Assembly (NCBI RefSeq): GCF_000819885.1
Contig: NZ_CDBO01000067.1
Span: 61,067-125,066 of the forward strand
Source: Aeromonas fluvialis
Lineage (GTDB): Bacteria; Pseudomonadota; Gammaproteobacteria; Enterobacterales; Aeromonadaceae
Direction of reading: 5' to 3'
DNA: 64,000 nucleotides
In this document: positions 18,304 through 25,451 of the stretch, in pieces
Layout of the letters: every line of letters starts with the position of its first letter
Position numbering within the stretch: position 1 is the first letter of the stretch
Notes under the pieces: generated by a model
Database searches by the model: none
Seen by the model: the letters and a program-made list of their open reading frames with translations, nothing else
What the model was told of the DNA's origin: nothing
Made by a program: the position numbers and the translations under genes

Positions 18304-18899
18304 CAGAGCACCTCCAGCAAGTCGCGTAGATAAGGACGCCCGGCCAGCTGCTCCGGGGTCAACTGATCGTCACGCAGGGCGCAGAGCAGCTGGCGATAAT
18401 CCTGACCGCTGTGGCGCAGGGCGGCGGGATCCTTGATCTTGTGAAAGGAGTGCAGCACGAAGGGGGGCAGCCAGTTCATGCCGCACAAGGTGGCAGCCTG
18501 CTGAAATGGCAGCAGAAAATCGAGCAGCGGTCGGCTGTTGTAACCCTCGCTGCAATAGGACTCCGGCGCCCCGCCGGTGGTGATGGCGCTCAGCCACTGC
18601 TTGCCCTTGAGGGCGTGGGCTTCGGGACCGTAGGCGTAGCCATACTCCAGCACCAGATCCATCCACTCTTTCATGATGGCCGGGCAGGAGTACCAGTAAA
18701 ATGGGTGTTGAAAGACGATGATATCGTGCTCGGAGAGCAGCGCCTGCTCCCGCTTCACATCGATGAACATGTCGGGATAGTGCTGATAGAGGTCGTGAAC
18801 CGTGACCCCCTCCAGCCCCTCAATCGCCTGCAACAGCTGCTTGTTGGCCCGCGAGCTCTGCAGAGCGGGATGGGAAAAAATAACCAGAATGCGTTTCAT
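18303..18899 (-). CDS. kefG: KefG/KefF-type NAD(P)H oxidoreductase, antiporter ancillary subunit
   Basis: Flavodoxin-fold quinone-reductase-like protein of 198 residues. KRILVIFSHPALQSSRANK is the phosphate/flavin-binding start, and QHPFYWYSCPAIMKEWMDLVLEYGYAYG is the family core. In E. coli, KefG is required for full KefB activity. Adjacent placement upstream of kefB supports KefG rather than a general modulator of drug activity. The ATG of MKRIL is chosen over a GTG two codons earlier; neither has a strong Shine-Dalgarno. Confidence 0.9.
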   Translation of the reverse strand: MKRILVIFSHPALQSSRANKQLLQAIEGLEGVTVHDLYQHYPDMFIDVKREQALLSEHDIIVFQHPFYWYSCPAIMKEWMDLVLEYGYAYGPEAHALKGKQWLSAITTGGAPESYCSEGYNSRPLLDFLLPFQQAATLCGMNWLPPFVLHSFHKIKDPAALRHSGQDYRQLLCALRDDQLTPEQLAGRPYLRDLLEVL

Positions 18900-19000
18900 G
18901 ACCACATCACCCGAACAAAGCCTTGCTGTGCAAGGCGAGGTAAACAGAAAAGGGGAGTCTGGGGAGCTGCATCGTAAAGGTGCACAGGAGAGCGACCTTA

Positions 19001-19843
19001 TCAGGAAGCGCCATAGCCTGCCAACTCGGGGATCAGCTCCCGCAGCGCCGGATTGAGGGTCTGGTGGGCGGGATAGCAGAGCCCAATCCGGCGAAACATC
19101 CGCGGCCCGCTAACCGGTAGAGTACAGAGCCCGGTTTCATCCTCCACCAGCCCGTCCGGCAGAAAGCTGATACCCACCCCTGCCAGCACCAGCGCCATCA
19201 CCAGTCCCTTGCTCTCGGCCTTGGCCACCAGATTGAGGGTAAGCCGGTCACAGGCCAGCAGTCCTATGGTCTGCTGATGGGCCTCGCAGGGCGGGCATTC
19301 AATAAAATCATAATGTTGCAGCTCGGTCAGTTCGATCCTCTCGCGACTGGCCAGGGGATGCTCGACCGGCACGCAGAGCACGTAATCCTCCTCCCACAAC
19401 GGCAAGAAGATCTCGTCCTCCCGGCGCAGGGCATCCAGCGTCAGTCGACAGTCGGCAGGCGTGGTGTAGTCGGAGAGAGTGAGATCCAGCTCGGGCAGCA
19501 CCGCCTGTAGCCGCTGCAGCAGTCCGGCCACCCGGCGGCGACTCAAGTCCGGCATGATGGCGATATTGAGCCTCGCACGCGTCGCTTTCTGGCGAAACAG
19601 CGCCGGCAAACGGCGCGCCTCCTCCACCAGCTTGACCGCGTGGGGATAGAGATAGTGGGCCGGATCTTTCGCCACCACCCCCTTCTTGCCGCGGACAAAC
19701 AGGCTGTCACCGAGCGCCTCTTCCAGCTGGCGCAGCCCCGCCGAGAGGGAGGGCTGGCTGACGTGGCAGCGCTCTGCCGCTGCCGTGATGTTCTTCTCTT
19801 CATAGATGGCGATGAAGAAACGCAGCAATCTCAAGTCCAGCAT
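19001..19843 (-). CDS. LysR-family transcriptional regulator
   Basis: The 280-residue protein has an N-terminal LysR helix-turn-helix (LRLLRFFIAIYEEKNITAAAERCHVSQPSLSAGLRQLEE) and a periplasmic-binding-protein-like effector domain. It resembles the OxyR-like/HdfR length class, but no redox cysteine pair is apparent to me. It is divergent from the short-chain dehydrogenase gene with a 142-base shared promoter region, the usual arrangement for a LysR regulator and its target. The effector is unknown. Confidence 0.9.
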   Translation of the reverse strand: MLDLRLLRFFIAIYEEKNITAAAERCHVSQPSLSAGLRQLEEALGDSLFVRGKKGVVAKDPAHYLYPHAVKLVEEARRLPALFRQKATRARLNIAIMPDLSRRRVAGLLQRLQAVLPELDLTLSDYTTPADCRLTLDALRREDEIFLPLWEEDYVLCVPVEHPLASRERIELTELQHYDFIECPPCEAHQQTIGLLACDRLTLNLVAKAESKGLVMALVLAGVGISFLPDGLVEDETGLCTLPVSGPRMFRRIGLCYPAHQTLNPALRELIPELAGYGAS

Positions 19844-19889
19844 AAACCAACCATAGTTTTTTCAGATGATAACCAGCGGAAAACAATAT

Positions 19890-19921
19890 TTATCACTTAT
19901 AGATGCAGTGACTATAGTGAT
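19890..19921. promoter_or_regulatory. Inverted repeat/promoter in the lysR-SDR divergent region
   Basis: ATCACTTATAG (19892-19902) and CTATAGTGAT (19912-19921) form an imperfect inverted repeat. It overlaps a possible plus-strand promoter (TTATCA at 19890 region, TATAGT at 19913). It is a reasonable LysR operator candidate. Confidence 0.45.
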
Positions 19922-19985
19922 TGGGTTCCGTGCTGGCCAGCCACTCGTTTGCTCAAACCGACTCTTGAATCAGAAGGAAAGACCC

Positions 19986-20708
19986 ATGTCCAAATCTCTC
20001 GTCGTGATCACCGGCGCCTCCGCCGGGATCGGTGCCGCCATCGCCCGAGCCTTCTCCACTGCCGGTCATCCGCTGCTGCTGCTGGCCCGTCGGGTCGAGC
20101 CGATGCAGGCGCTGAACCTGCCCGATACCCTCTGCATCGGGGTCGATGTGACCGACACCGCCGCCATGAAAGCCGCCGTCCAGCAGGCAGAAGCCAAATT
20201 TGGCCCGGTCGGCTGCATGGTCAACAACGCCGGTGTCATGCTGCTGGGTCAGGCCGATGTGCAGGATCCCGCCGAATGGCAGCAGATGCTCAACATCAAC
20301 GTGATGGGGGTGCTGAACGGCGTCCACGCAGTGCTGGCAGGCATGAAAGAGCGCCGCAGCGGTACCATCATCAACATCAGCTCCATCGCCGGTCGCAAGA
20401 CCTTCCCGAACCATGCTGCCTACTGCGCTACCAAGTTCGCCGTGCACGCCCTGACCGAGAACATCCGGGAAGAGGTGGCTGATGTCGGCGTGCGGATGGT
20501 GACCATTGCCCCTGGTGCGGTCGAGACCGAGCTGCTCAGCCATACCACTGACGAGAGCATCAAGGCCGGTTACCACGACTGGAAAGATCAGATGGGCGGC
20601 GTCATTGCGCCGGAAGTGATCGCCGATGCCGTGCTCTACGCCTGGAACCAGCCAGCCAACGTCTGCGTGCGCGAGATCGTGCTGGCGGCGACCCGTCAGC
20701 AATCTTAA
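19986..20708 (+). CDS. Short-chain dehydrogenase/reductase
   Basis: Classical SDR of 240 residues with the cofactor motif TGASAGIG, NNAG, the ISSIAG serine region and the YCATK catalytic Tyr/Lys. The arginine pair after the second strand (ARRVEP) suggests NADP(H). The substrate cannot be told from sequence. The start is the ATG of MSKSLVV with AAGGAAAG upstream; a longer frame upstream runs into the promoter. Probably regulated by the divergent LysR protein. Confidence 0.92.
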   Translation: MSKSLVVITGASAGIGAAIARAFSTAGHPLLLLARRVEPMQALNLPDTLCIGVDVTDTAAMKAAVQQAEAKFGPVGCMVNNAGVMLLGQADVQDPAEWQQMLNINVMGVLNGVHAVLAGMKERRSGTIINISSIAGRKTFPNHAAYCATKFAVHALTENIREEVADVGVRMVTIAPGAVETELLSHTTDESIKAGYHDWKDQMGGVIAPEVIADAVLYAWNQPANVCVREIVLAATRQQS

Positions 20709-20750
20709 TCCGGGCTGACTGACACCATGGGGAGGGCTTGACCCTCCCCC

Positions 20751-20784
20751 GGGGCACAGGGTTACCATGTGCCCCTTGTTTTTT
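20751..20784 (+). terminator. Terminator after the SDR gene
   Basis: GGGGCAC/GTGCCCC stem with an 11-base loop then TTGTTTTTT. It is preceded by a second stem GGGGAGGG/CCCTCCCC. It ends 12 bases before the next gene's start codon. Confidence 0.75.
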
Positions 20785-20796
20785 CCGAGTCATTCC

Positions 20797-21120
20797 ATGG
20801 TTCTCACCCGTCGCCAACTCGCTCACGCCCGTCGCTGGCTCCCCTTGTGGAGTCTGGTGCTGGTATTGATGTCGTTTGGCAGCCGGGCCGCAACCGACCT
20901 CTGTACCCTGACCACCCACTGCAGCCAGAGCGAGCGTACCCTGGAAAAAGCGATGCCCTGCGGCAGCTTTACCACCGCCCTCTCGATGACGCTGGTGAGC
21001 AGCGACAGCCTGACGGTTGCCATGCTGGAACCGGATAGCCCCGACTTCGCCTCCCCCTCTCTCTTTATGCCGGACGCCCCGTGCGAGCGGCTCGAACGTC
21101 CCCCACGCACCCAGATCTGA
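20797..21120 (+). CDS. Exported protein of unknown function
   Basis: A 107-residue product whose N-terminus is a signal peptide (basic start, hydrophobic LWSLVLVLMSFG, then SRAA/TD cleavage). The mature part has several cysteines (LCTL, HCSQ, PCGS, PCER) and ends in a polar tail. I do not recognise the family. It is 46 bases upstream of the DUF411 gene and in the same direction, so a shared envelope role is possible. An upstream in-frame ATG at 20767 lies inside the terminator and is less likely. Confidence 0.6.
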   Translation: MVLTRRQLAHARRWLPLWSLVLVLMSFGSRAATDLCTLTTHCSQSERTLEKAMPCGSFTTALSMTLVSSDSLTVAMLEPDSPDFASPSLFMPDAPCERLERPPRTQI

Positions 21121-21166
21121 AACGCATCCCGTATCGGGCATCTTTTCTTTAAATCTGAGGTGAGTG

Positions 21167-21598
21167 ATGTACAAACCCCTGTTACTGGCCATGCTGGCCG
21201 GTACCGTCAGCTTTTCGGCTCTCGCGGCCGAGAAGATGACCGTCTACAAATCCAAATATTGTGGCTGCTGCCAAAACTGGAACGAGCACATGGAGCAGAA
21301 TGGCTTCGAACTCGAAGTCATCGAAACCGAACAGCTCGGCGCAGTAAAACAGCAATACGGTATCGCGCCGGAACTGGCCTCTTGCCATACCGGAATCGTC
21401 AATGGCTATGTGATCGAGGGGCATGTCCCGGCCGCCGATGTGCAGAAGCTGCTCAGGGAAAAACCGGCGATCCGTGGCCTGACCATTCCGGGCATGCCCC
21501 AGAGTGCACCGGGCATGGATATTCCGGGCCATCCCTATGAGGTACTGAGTATCAGCAACGAGGGCGCGACCAACCGCTGGTCGAGCTACCCCGGCTGA
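21167..21598 (+). CDS. DUF411 periplasmic metal-binding protein
   Basis: The 143-residue protein has a signal peptide ending in SALAA and the DUF411 core: VYKSKYCGCCQNW with the CGCC metal-ligand candidate, an ASCHTG segment, GHVPAADV and an IPGMPQSAPGM methionine-rich stretch. Family members occur near copper-handling genes, and the Cys/Met-rich motifs fit Cu binding, but the exact role is unproven. The start is the ATG preceded by GAGGTGAG; a GTG one codon earlier is also possible. Confidence 0.88.
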   Translation: MYKPLLLAMLAGTVSFSALAAEKMTVYKSKYCGCCQNWNEHMEQNGFELEVIETEQLGAVKQQYGIAPELASCHTGIVNGYVIEGHVPAADVQKLLREKPAIRGLTIPGMPQSAPGMDIPGHPYEVLSISNEGATNRWSSYPG

Positions 21599-21680
21599 CG
21601 AAAACTGGTCATGAGAGGGCACTCCCATATCATGTGAGGCACACCTGAGCGGACGCTTGCCGCTCATGGCCAGAAAGAGG

Positions 21681-21708
21681 GCCGCTATCGCGAGATAGCG
21701 GCTTTTTT
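21681..21708 (+). terminator. Terminator after the DUF411 gene
   Basis: Perfect nine-base stem GCCGCTATC/GATAGCGGC with GCGA loop followed by six T. Confidence 0.92.
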
Positions 21709-21831
21709 GATTACATTTCCTGCAATAACAAGGGATTGCTTGCAACCACCGGCAACAAGGGGCAGATTTAACGCCAATTCATGGAGCCGATGCTCAGGTC
21801 AACTAACCTTTTCCAGCGCCAAGGATGCGAG

Positions 21832-23985
21832 ATGTTTACCTTTTCCCGAGGAGCTCTGCTGTTAGCCTTTCTGACACTCCTCCCCTGTTCTTATGCCAAC
21901 CAAGAGCCCGCCATGCTGACAAACGAAAACCCAAACCAGCCGCCCGTGGCCGCCAAACACCCCCACCCCCTGAAAAAACATGGGGATAAGCGCATCGACA
22001 ACTACTACTGGCTGCGCGATGACGAGCGCCAGAACCCCGAGGTGCTGGCCTACCTCGAGGCCGAGAATACCTACACCGAGGCCATGCTCAAGCCAATCAA
22101 GCCACTGCGCGAGCAACTCTACCAGGAGATGGTGGCCCGCATTCCCCAGCAGGATGAGTCGGTGCCCTATGTGAAGAACGGCTACCGCTACCAGACCCGC
22201 TATGAGCCGGGCAAGGAGTACGGCATCTACTCCCGTACCAAGCTGGGAGAGCAGGAATCCAAGCTGCTGCTCGACAGCAACCAGCGGGCAGAAGGGCATG
22301 AATTCTACGCTCTTGGGGCGCTGGAAGTGAGCCGCAACAACCGCTGGCTGGCGGTGGCGGAAGATTTCCTCTCCCGCCGTCAGTACCGGATCCAGTTCCT
22401 CGATCTGGAGAGCCGTCAGTGGGCCACCGACCAACTGGAAAATACCTCCGGCAATCTGGTATGGGCCAACGACAACAAGACCGTCTTCTATGTGCGCAAG
22501 CACCCGCAGACCCTGCTTCCGTATCAGGTCTATCGCCACACGCTCGGGATGGATCCGGCCACGGACAAGCTGGTCTACGAGGAGAAGGATGACGCCTTCT
22601 ACGTCAGCCTCTACGCCACCACCTCGGAAGATTTCATCGTCATCGCCCTCTCCAGCACCACCACCGGCGAAGCGCGGCTGATCGATGCCAACCAGCCGGA
22701 GCACGCCCCCCGCCTGTTCCTGCCCCGTCAGGTGGATCACGAATACAGCCTGGATCACTACCGTGGCCGCTTCTATGTGCGCTCCAACAAGGACGGCAAG
22801 AACTTCGGCCTCTACGAGACCAAAGAGAGCCCGGTCGATCGCTGGAAGGCGGTGATCGCCCCCAATCCGGAGGTGCTGCTGGAGAGCTACGCCCTGTTCA
22901 AGGATTGGCTGGTACTGGAAGAGCGCAGCAAGGGGCTGACCCGACTGCGCCAGATCAACTGGCAGAGCGGCGACGAGAAGGAGATCGCCTTCGACGACCC
23001 CGCCTACGTTACCTGGCTCGCCTACAACCCGGAGCCGGATACCAGTGCCCTGCGCTATGGCTACTCCTCCATGACCACCCCTGCCTCCACCTATGAGCTG
23101 GATATGGCGAGCGGCAAGCGCACCCTGCTCAAGCAGCAGCCGGTGGCAGGCTTCAAGGCCGACCAGTACGCCAGCGAGCGACTCTGGGTGACCGCCCGCG
23201 ACGGTGTATCGGTGCCGGTGTCGCTGGTCTATCGCAAGGACAAGTTCAAGAAAGAGCAGACCGATGCGCCCAAGAATCCGTTGCTGGTCTATGGTTATGG
23301 ATCCTACGGCGCCAGCATGGATCCCGACTTCAGCAGCTCGCGCCTGAGCCTGCTGGATCGCGGTTTCGTCTACGGCATCGCCCATATCCGGGGTGGCGAA
23401 GAGCTGGGCCGTCACTGGTACGAAGATGGCAAACTGCTGAAAAAGCAGAATACTTTCAATGACTTTATCGATGTCACCAAGGCGCTGGTCGCACAGGGTT
23501 ATGGTGCCAGAGATCAGGTCTACGCCATGGGCGGCAGCGCCGGTGGCCTGCTGATGGGGGCCGTCATCAATCAGGCACCCGAACTCTATCGCGGCGTGGT
23601 GGCGCAGGTGCCTTTCGTCGATGTGGTCACCACCATGCTGGACGAATCGATTCCCCTCACCACCGGGGAGTATGACGAGTGGGGCAACCCGAACCAGCAG
23701 CGCTACTACGACTACATGAAGTCCTACAGCCCCTACGATCAGGTCAAGGCACAAGCCTACCCCAACCTGCTGGTCACCACCGGGCTGCACGACTCGCAAG
23801 TGCAGTATTGGGAGCCCGCCAAGTGGGTCGCCAAGCTGCGCGAGCTGAAGACGGATGATAACAAGTTGTTACTGAACACCGACATGGATGCCGGCCACGG
23901 CGGCAAGTCGGGCCGCTTCAAAGCCTACGAGGATATCGCACTGGAATACGCCTTTATCCTGGATCTGGCCACCCCGGCCAACTGA
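21832..23985 (+). CDS. ptrB: Oligopeptidase B (S9 prolyl-oligopeptidase family), with signal peptide
   Basis: Serine peptidase that cleaves short peptides after basic residues in characterised relatives. The 717 residues comprise a beta-propeller (about 60-440) and a C-terminal alpha/beta hydrolase. The nucleophile is in [29 protein letters not shown] carries the Asp and [10 protein letters not shown] the His. Unlike E. coli PtrB it begins with a hydrophobic leader ([22 protein letters not shown]), suggesting a periplasmic enzyme. That start has AAGGA upstream; an ATG 17 codons earlier is possible. Confidence 0.9.
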   Translation: MFTFSRGALLLAFLTLLPCSYANQEPAMLTNENPNQPPVAAKHPHPLKKHGDKRIDNYYWLRDDERQNPEVLAYLEAENTYTEAMLKPIKPLREQLYQEMVARIPQQDESVPYVKNGYRYQTRYEPGKEYGIYSRTKLGEQESKLLLDSNQRAEGHEFYALGALEVSRNNRWLAVAEDFLSRRQYRIQFLDLESRQWATDQLENTSGNLVWANDNKTVFYVRKHPQTLLPYQVYRHTLGMDPATDKLVYEEKDDAFYVSLYATTSEDFIVIALSSTTTGEARLIDANQPEHAPRLFLPRQVDHEYSLDHYRGRFYVRSNKDGKNFGLYETKESPVDRWKAVIAPNPEVLLESYALFKDWLVLEERSKGLTRLRQINWQSGDEKEIAFDDPAYVTWLAYNPEPDTSALRYGYSSMTTPASTYELDMASGKRTLLKQQPVAGFKADQYASERLWVTARDGVSVPVSLVYRKDKFKKEQTDAPKNPLLVYGYGSYGASMDPDFSSSRLSLLDRGFVYGIAHIRGGEELGRHWYEDGKLLKKQNTFNDFIDVTKALVAQGYGARDQVYAMGGSAGGLLMGAVINQAPELYRGVVAQVPFVDVVTTMLDESIPLTTGEYDEWGNPNQQRYYDYMKSYSPYDQVKAQAYPNLLVTTGLHDSQVQYWEPAKWVAKLRELKTDDNKLLLNTDMDAGHGGKSGRFKAYEDIALEYAFILDLATPAN

Positions 23986-24394
23986 ACCAGCATGACGCCG
24001 GCCCTTGCCACGCAAGGGCCGCATAAGAATCCCACCTAGTTTTTCCCTCTTCCATTTCCCTTCACAACAAATTAATCTTCGGCTAGAGAATGAATGATCG
24101 AGGTCATGTTTCTCAAGATTTAACTCCATGATTTTGCCATTTCGTTTGATTTATGTTGGGGTAATGTGCTTAATCGGAGTGCTTACAACTTTTTATTTGG
24201 CCCCTAAGGGGCCAATTTATCTTAGACCGACAGGAGGTCGGTAGCCTCACCACAGGGATGAGGGTGACCGCCGACAGGGGTGATCATTCCCCCCTTTCGT
24301 GCAACGAGAAGAGCGGGCAAGCCCGGCGCAGAACGGGGTTGCCATCAATTTATCCGGGGATCGGATAAACAAAATCAAAGAAAAGGGAGAAAAA
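23986..24394. other. Spacer before the TAXI-TRAP genes, with hairpins and a small ORF
   Basis: Contains a CGGCCCTTG/CAAGGGCCG stem just after ptrB (terminator-like, no strong T-run). It also has the near-perfect palindrome TTGGCCCC-TAA-GGGGCCAA at 24198-24216 and a hairpin ACCGAC-AGGAG-GTCGGT at 24226-24242. A 38-codon hydrophobic ORF is listed separately. The promoter of the TRAP genes is presumably here, but I could not fix it. Confidence 0.5.
24128..24244 (+). CDS. Possible 38-residue single-pass membrane microprotein
   Basis: An ORF of 38 codons with one clear transmembrane stretch (LIYVGVMCLIGVLTTFYL) bounded by an N-terminal Arg and a C-terminal basic tail. That is the profile of many bacterial small membrane proteins. 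It ends about 150 bases before the TAXI-binding-protein start. Against it: there is no good Shine-Dalgarno, and its end coincides with strong hairpins. Not recognised as any family. Confidence 0.3.
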   Translation: MILPFRLIYVGVMCLIGVLTTFYLAPKGPIYLRPTGGR

Positions 24395-25366
24395 ATGAAA
24401 GGATTAACCTTGGCGTGTGCCCTGTCGACTGCTCTGGTCGGTATCTCATTCGGTGGTCCGGTACAGGCGCAGGAGCGCTTCGTGACCATAGGTACCGGCG
24501 GCCAGACCGGCGTCTACTACGTGGCGGGCCAGTCTATCTGCCGCTTCCTCAATCGTGGTTCCACCGAGCATGAGATCAAGTGCAACGCCCCGGCCAGCGG
24601 CGGCGGTGTCGCCAACGTCAACGGCATTCGCAGTGGCGAATTCAACTTCGGCATCATGCAATCCGACCATCAATTCAAGGCGATAAAGGGGCTACCCCCG
24701 TTCCAGGCCGAAGGGGCCATGGATGACATCCGTGCCGTCTTCTCTCTGCAGAGCGAAGTGTTCACCATCCTGGCCCGCAAGGACGCCAACATCGCCGGCT
24801 TCGACGATCTGAAGGGCAAGCGCGTCAACATCGGCAACCCGGGCTCCGGCCAGCGTGACACCATGGAAGAGATCATGGCGGTCAAGGGCTGGAAGAAGGG
24901 CGACTTCGGTCTGGTCTCCGAGCTGAAACCGGCCGAACAGGCCTCCGCCCTCGGGGACAACAACATCGACGCCATGAGCTATTTCGTCGGTCACCCGAAT
25001 GGTGCCATTCAGGAAGCCTCCACCACGACCGATGCGGTACTGGTACCGGTGACCGGCGCTGACATCGACAAGCTGCTGGCCGAGAAGAGCTACTACACCA
25101 AAGCCGAGATCCCGGGCGGCCTCTACAAGGGCAGCGACAAGCCGACCCCCTCCATCGGTGGCAAGGCGGTGCTCTCCACCAGTGCCAAAACCGATCCGGA
25201 AGTGGTCTACCAGCTGGTCAAATCGGTGTTTGACAACCTGGATCGCTTCAAGCGCCTGCACCCGGCCTTTGCCGACCTGAAAGAGGCCGACATGATCAAG
25301 GTGGGGCTCTCCGCTCCGCTGCATGAAGGGGCTGCCCGCTACTACAAAGAGCGCGGCTGGCTCTGA
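24395..25366 (+). CDS. TAXI-family TRAP transporter solute-binding protein
   Basis: Periplasmic binding protein of a TRAP transporter. The 323-residue precursor has a signal peptide ending VQA-QERF, then the family opening FVTIGTGGQTGVYYVAGQSICRFL. Later come SGEFNFGIMQSD, the KGKRVNIGNPGSGQR segment and GGLYKGSDKPTPSIG. Ligands of TAXI proteins are poorly known (glutamate and related compounds in a few cases). The ATG of MKGLTLAC with GGGAGA upstream is chosen over an earlier in-frame ATG. The fused permease follows after 85 bases and two stem-loops. Confidence 0.94.
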   Translation: MKGLTLACALSTALVGISFGGPVQAQERFVTIGTGGQTGVYYVAGQSICRFLNRGSTEHEIKCNAPASGGGVANVNGIRSGEFNFGIMQSDHQFKAIKGLPPFQAEGAMDDIRAVFSLQSEVFTILARKDANIAGFDDLKGKRVNIGNPGSGQRDTMEEIMAVKGWKKGDFGLVSELKPAEQASALGDNNIDAMSYFVGHPNGAIQEASTTTDAVLVPVTGADIDKLLAEKSYYTKAEIPGGLYKGSDKPTPSIGGKAVLSTSAKTDPEVVYQLVKSVFDNLDRFKRLHPAFADLKEADMIKVGLSAPLHEGAARYYKERGWL

Positions 25367-25396
25367 TTGAAGGCCCCGGGGCCTTTGTCACTGCTT

Positions 25397-25441
25397 CGAC
25401 ACCCGTTGGCTGCGCAGTTTGCGGCGGCGGGTGTCGTTTTT
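25397..25441 (+). terminator. Intercistronic terminator/attenuator between binding protein and permease
   Basis: CGACACCCG (25397-25405) pairs with CGGGTGTCG (25428-25436), followed by TTTTT. A shorter AAGGCCCCGGGGCCTT palindrome lies at 25371-25386. Partial termination here would give more binding protein than permease. Confidence 0.7.
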
Positions 25442-25451
25442 GTTGTACTCG

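Noticed and set aside
21862..23799. 645-codon antisense frame across oligopeptidase B
   Set aside because: Shadow frame; the plus-strand enzyme has all catalytic motifs.
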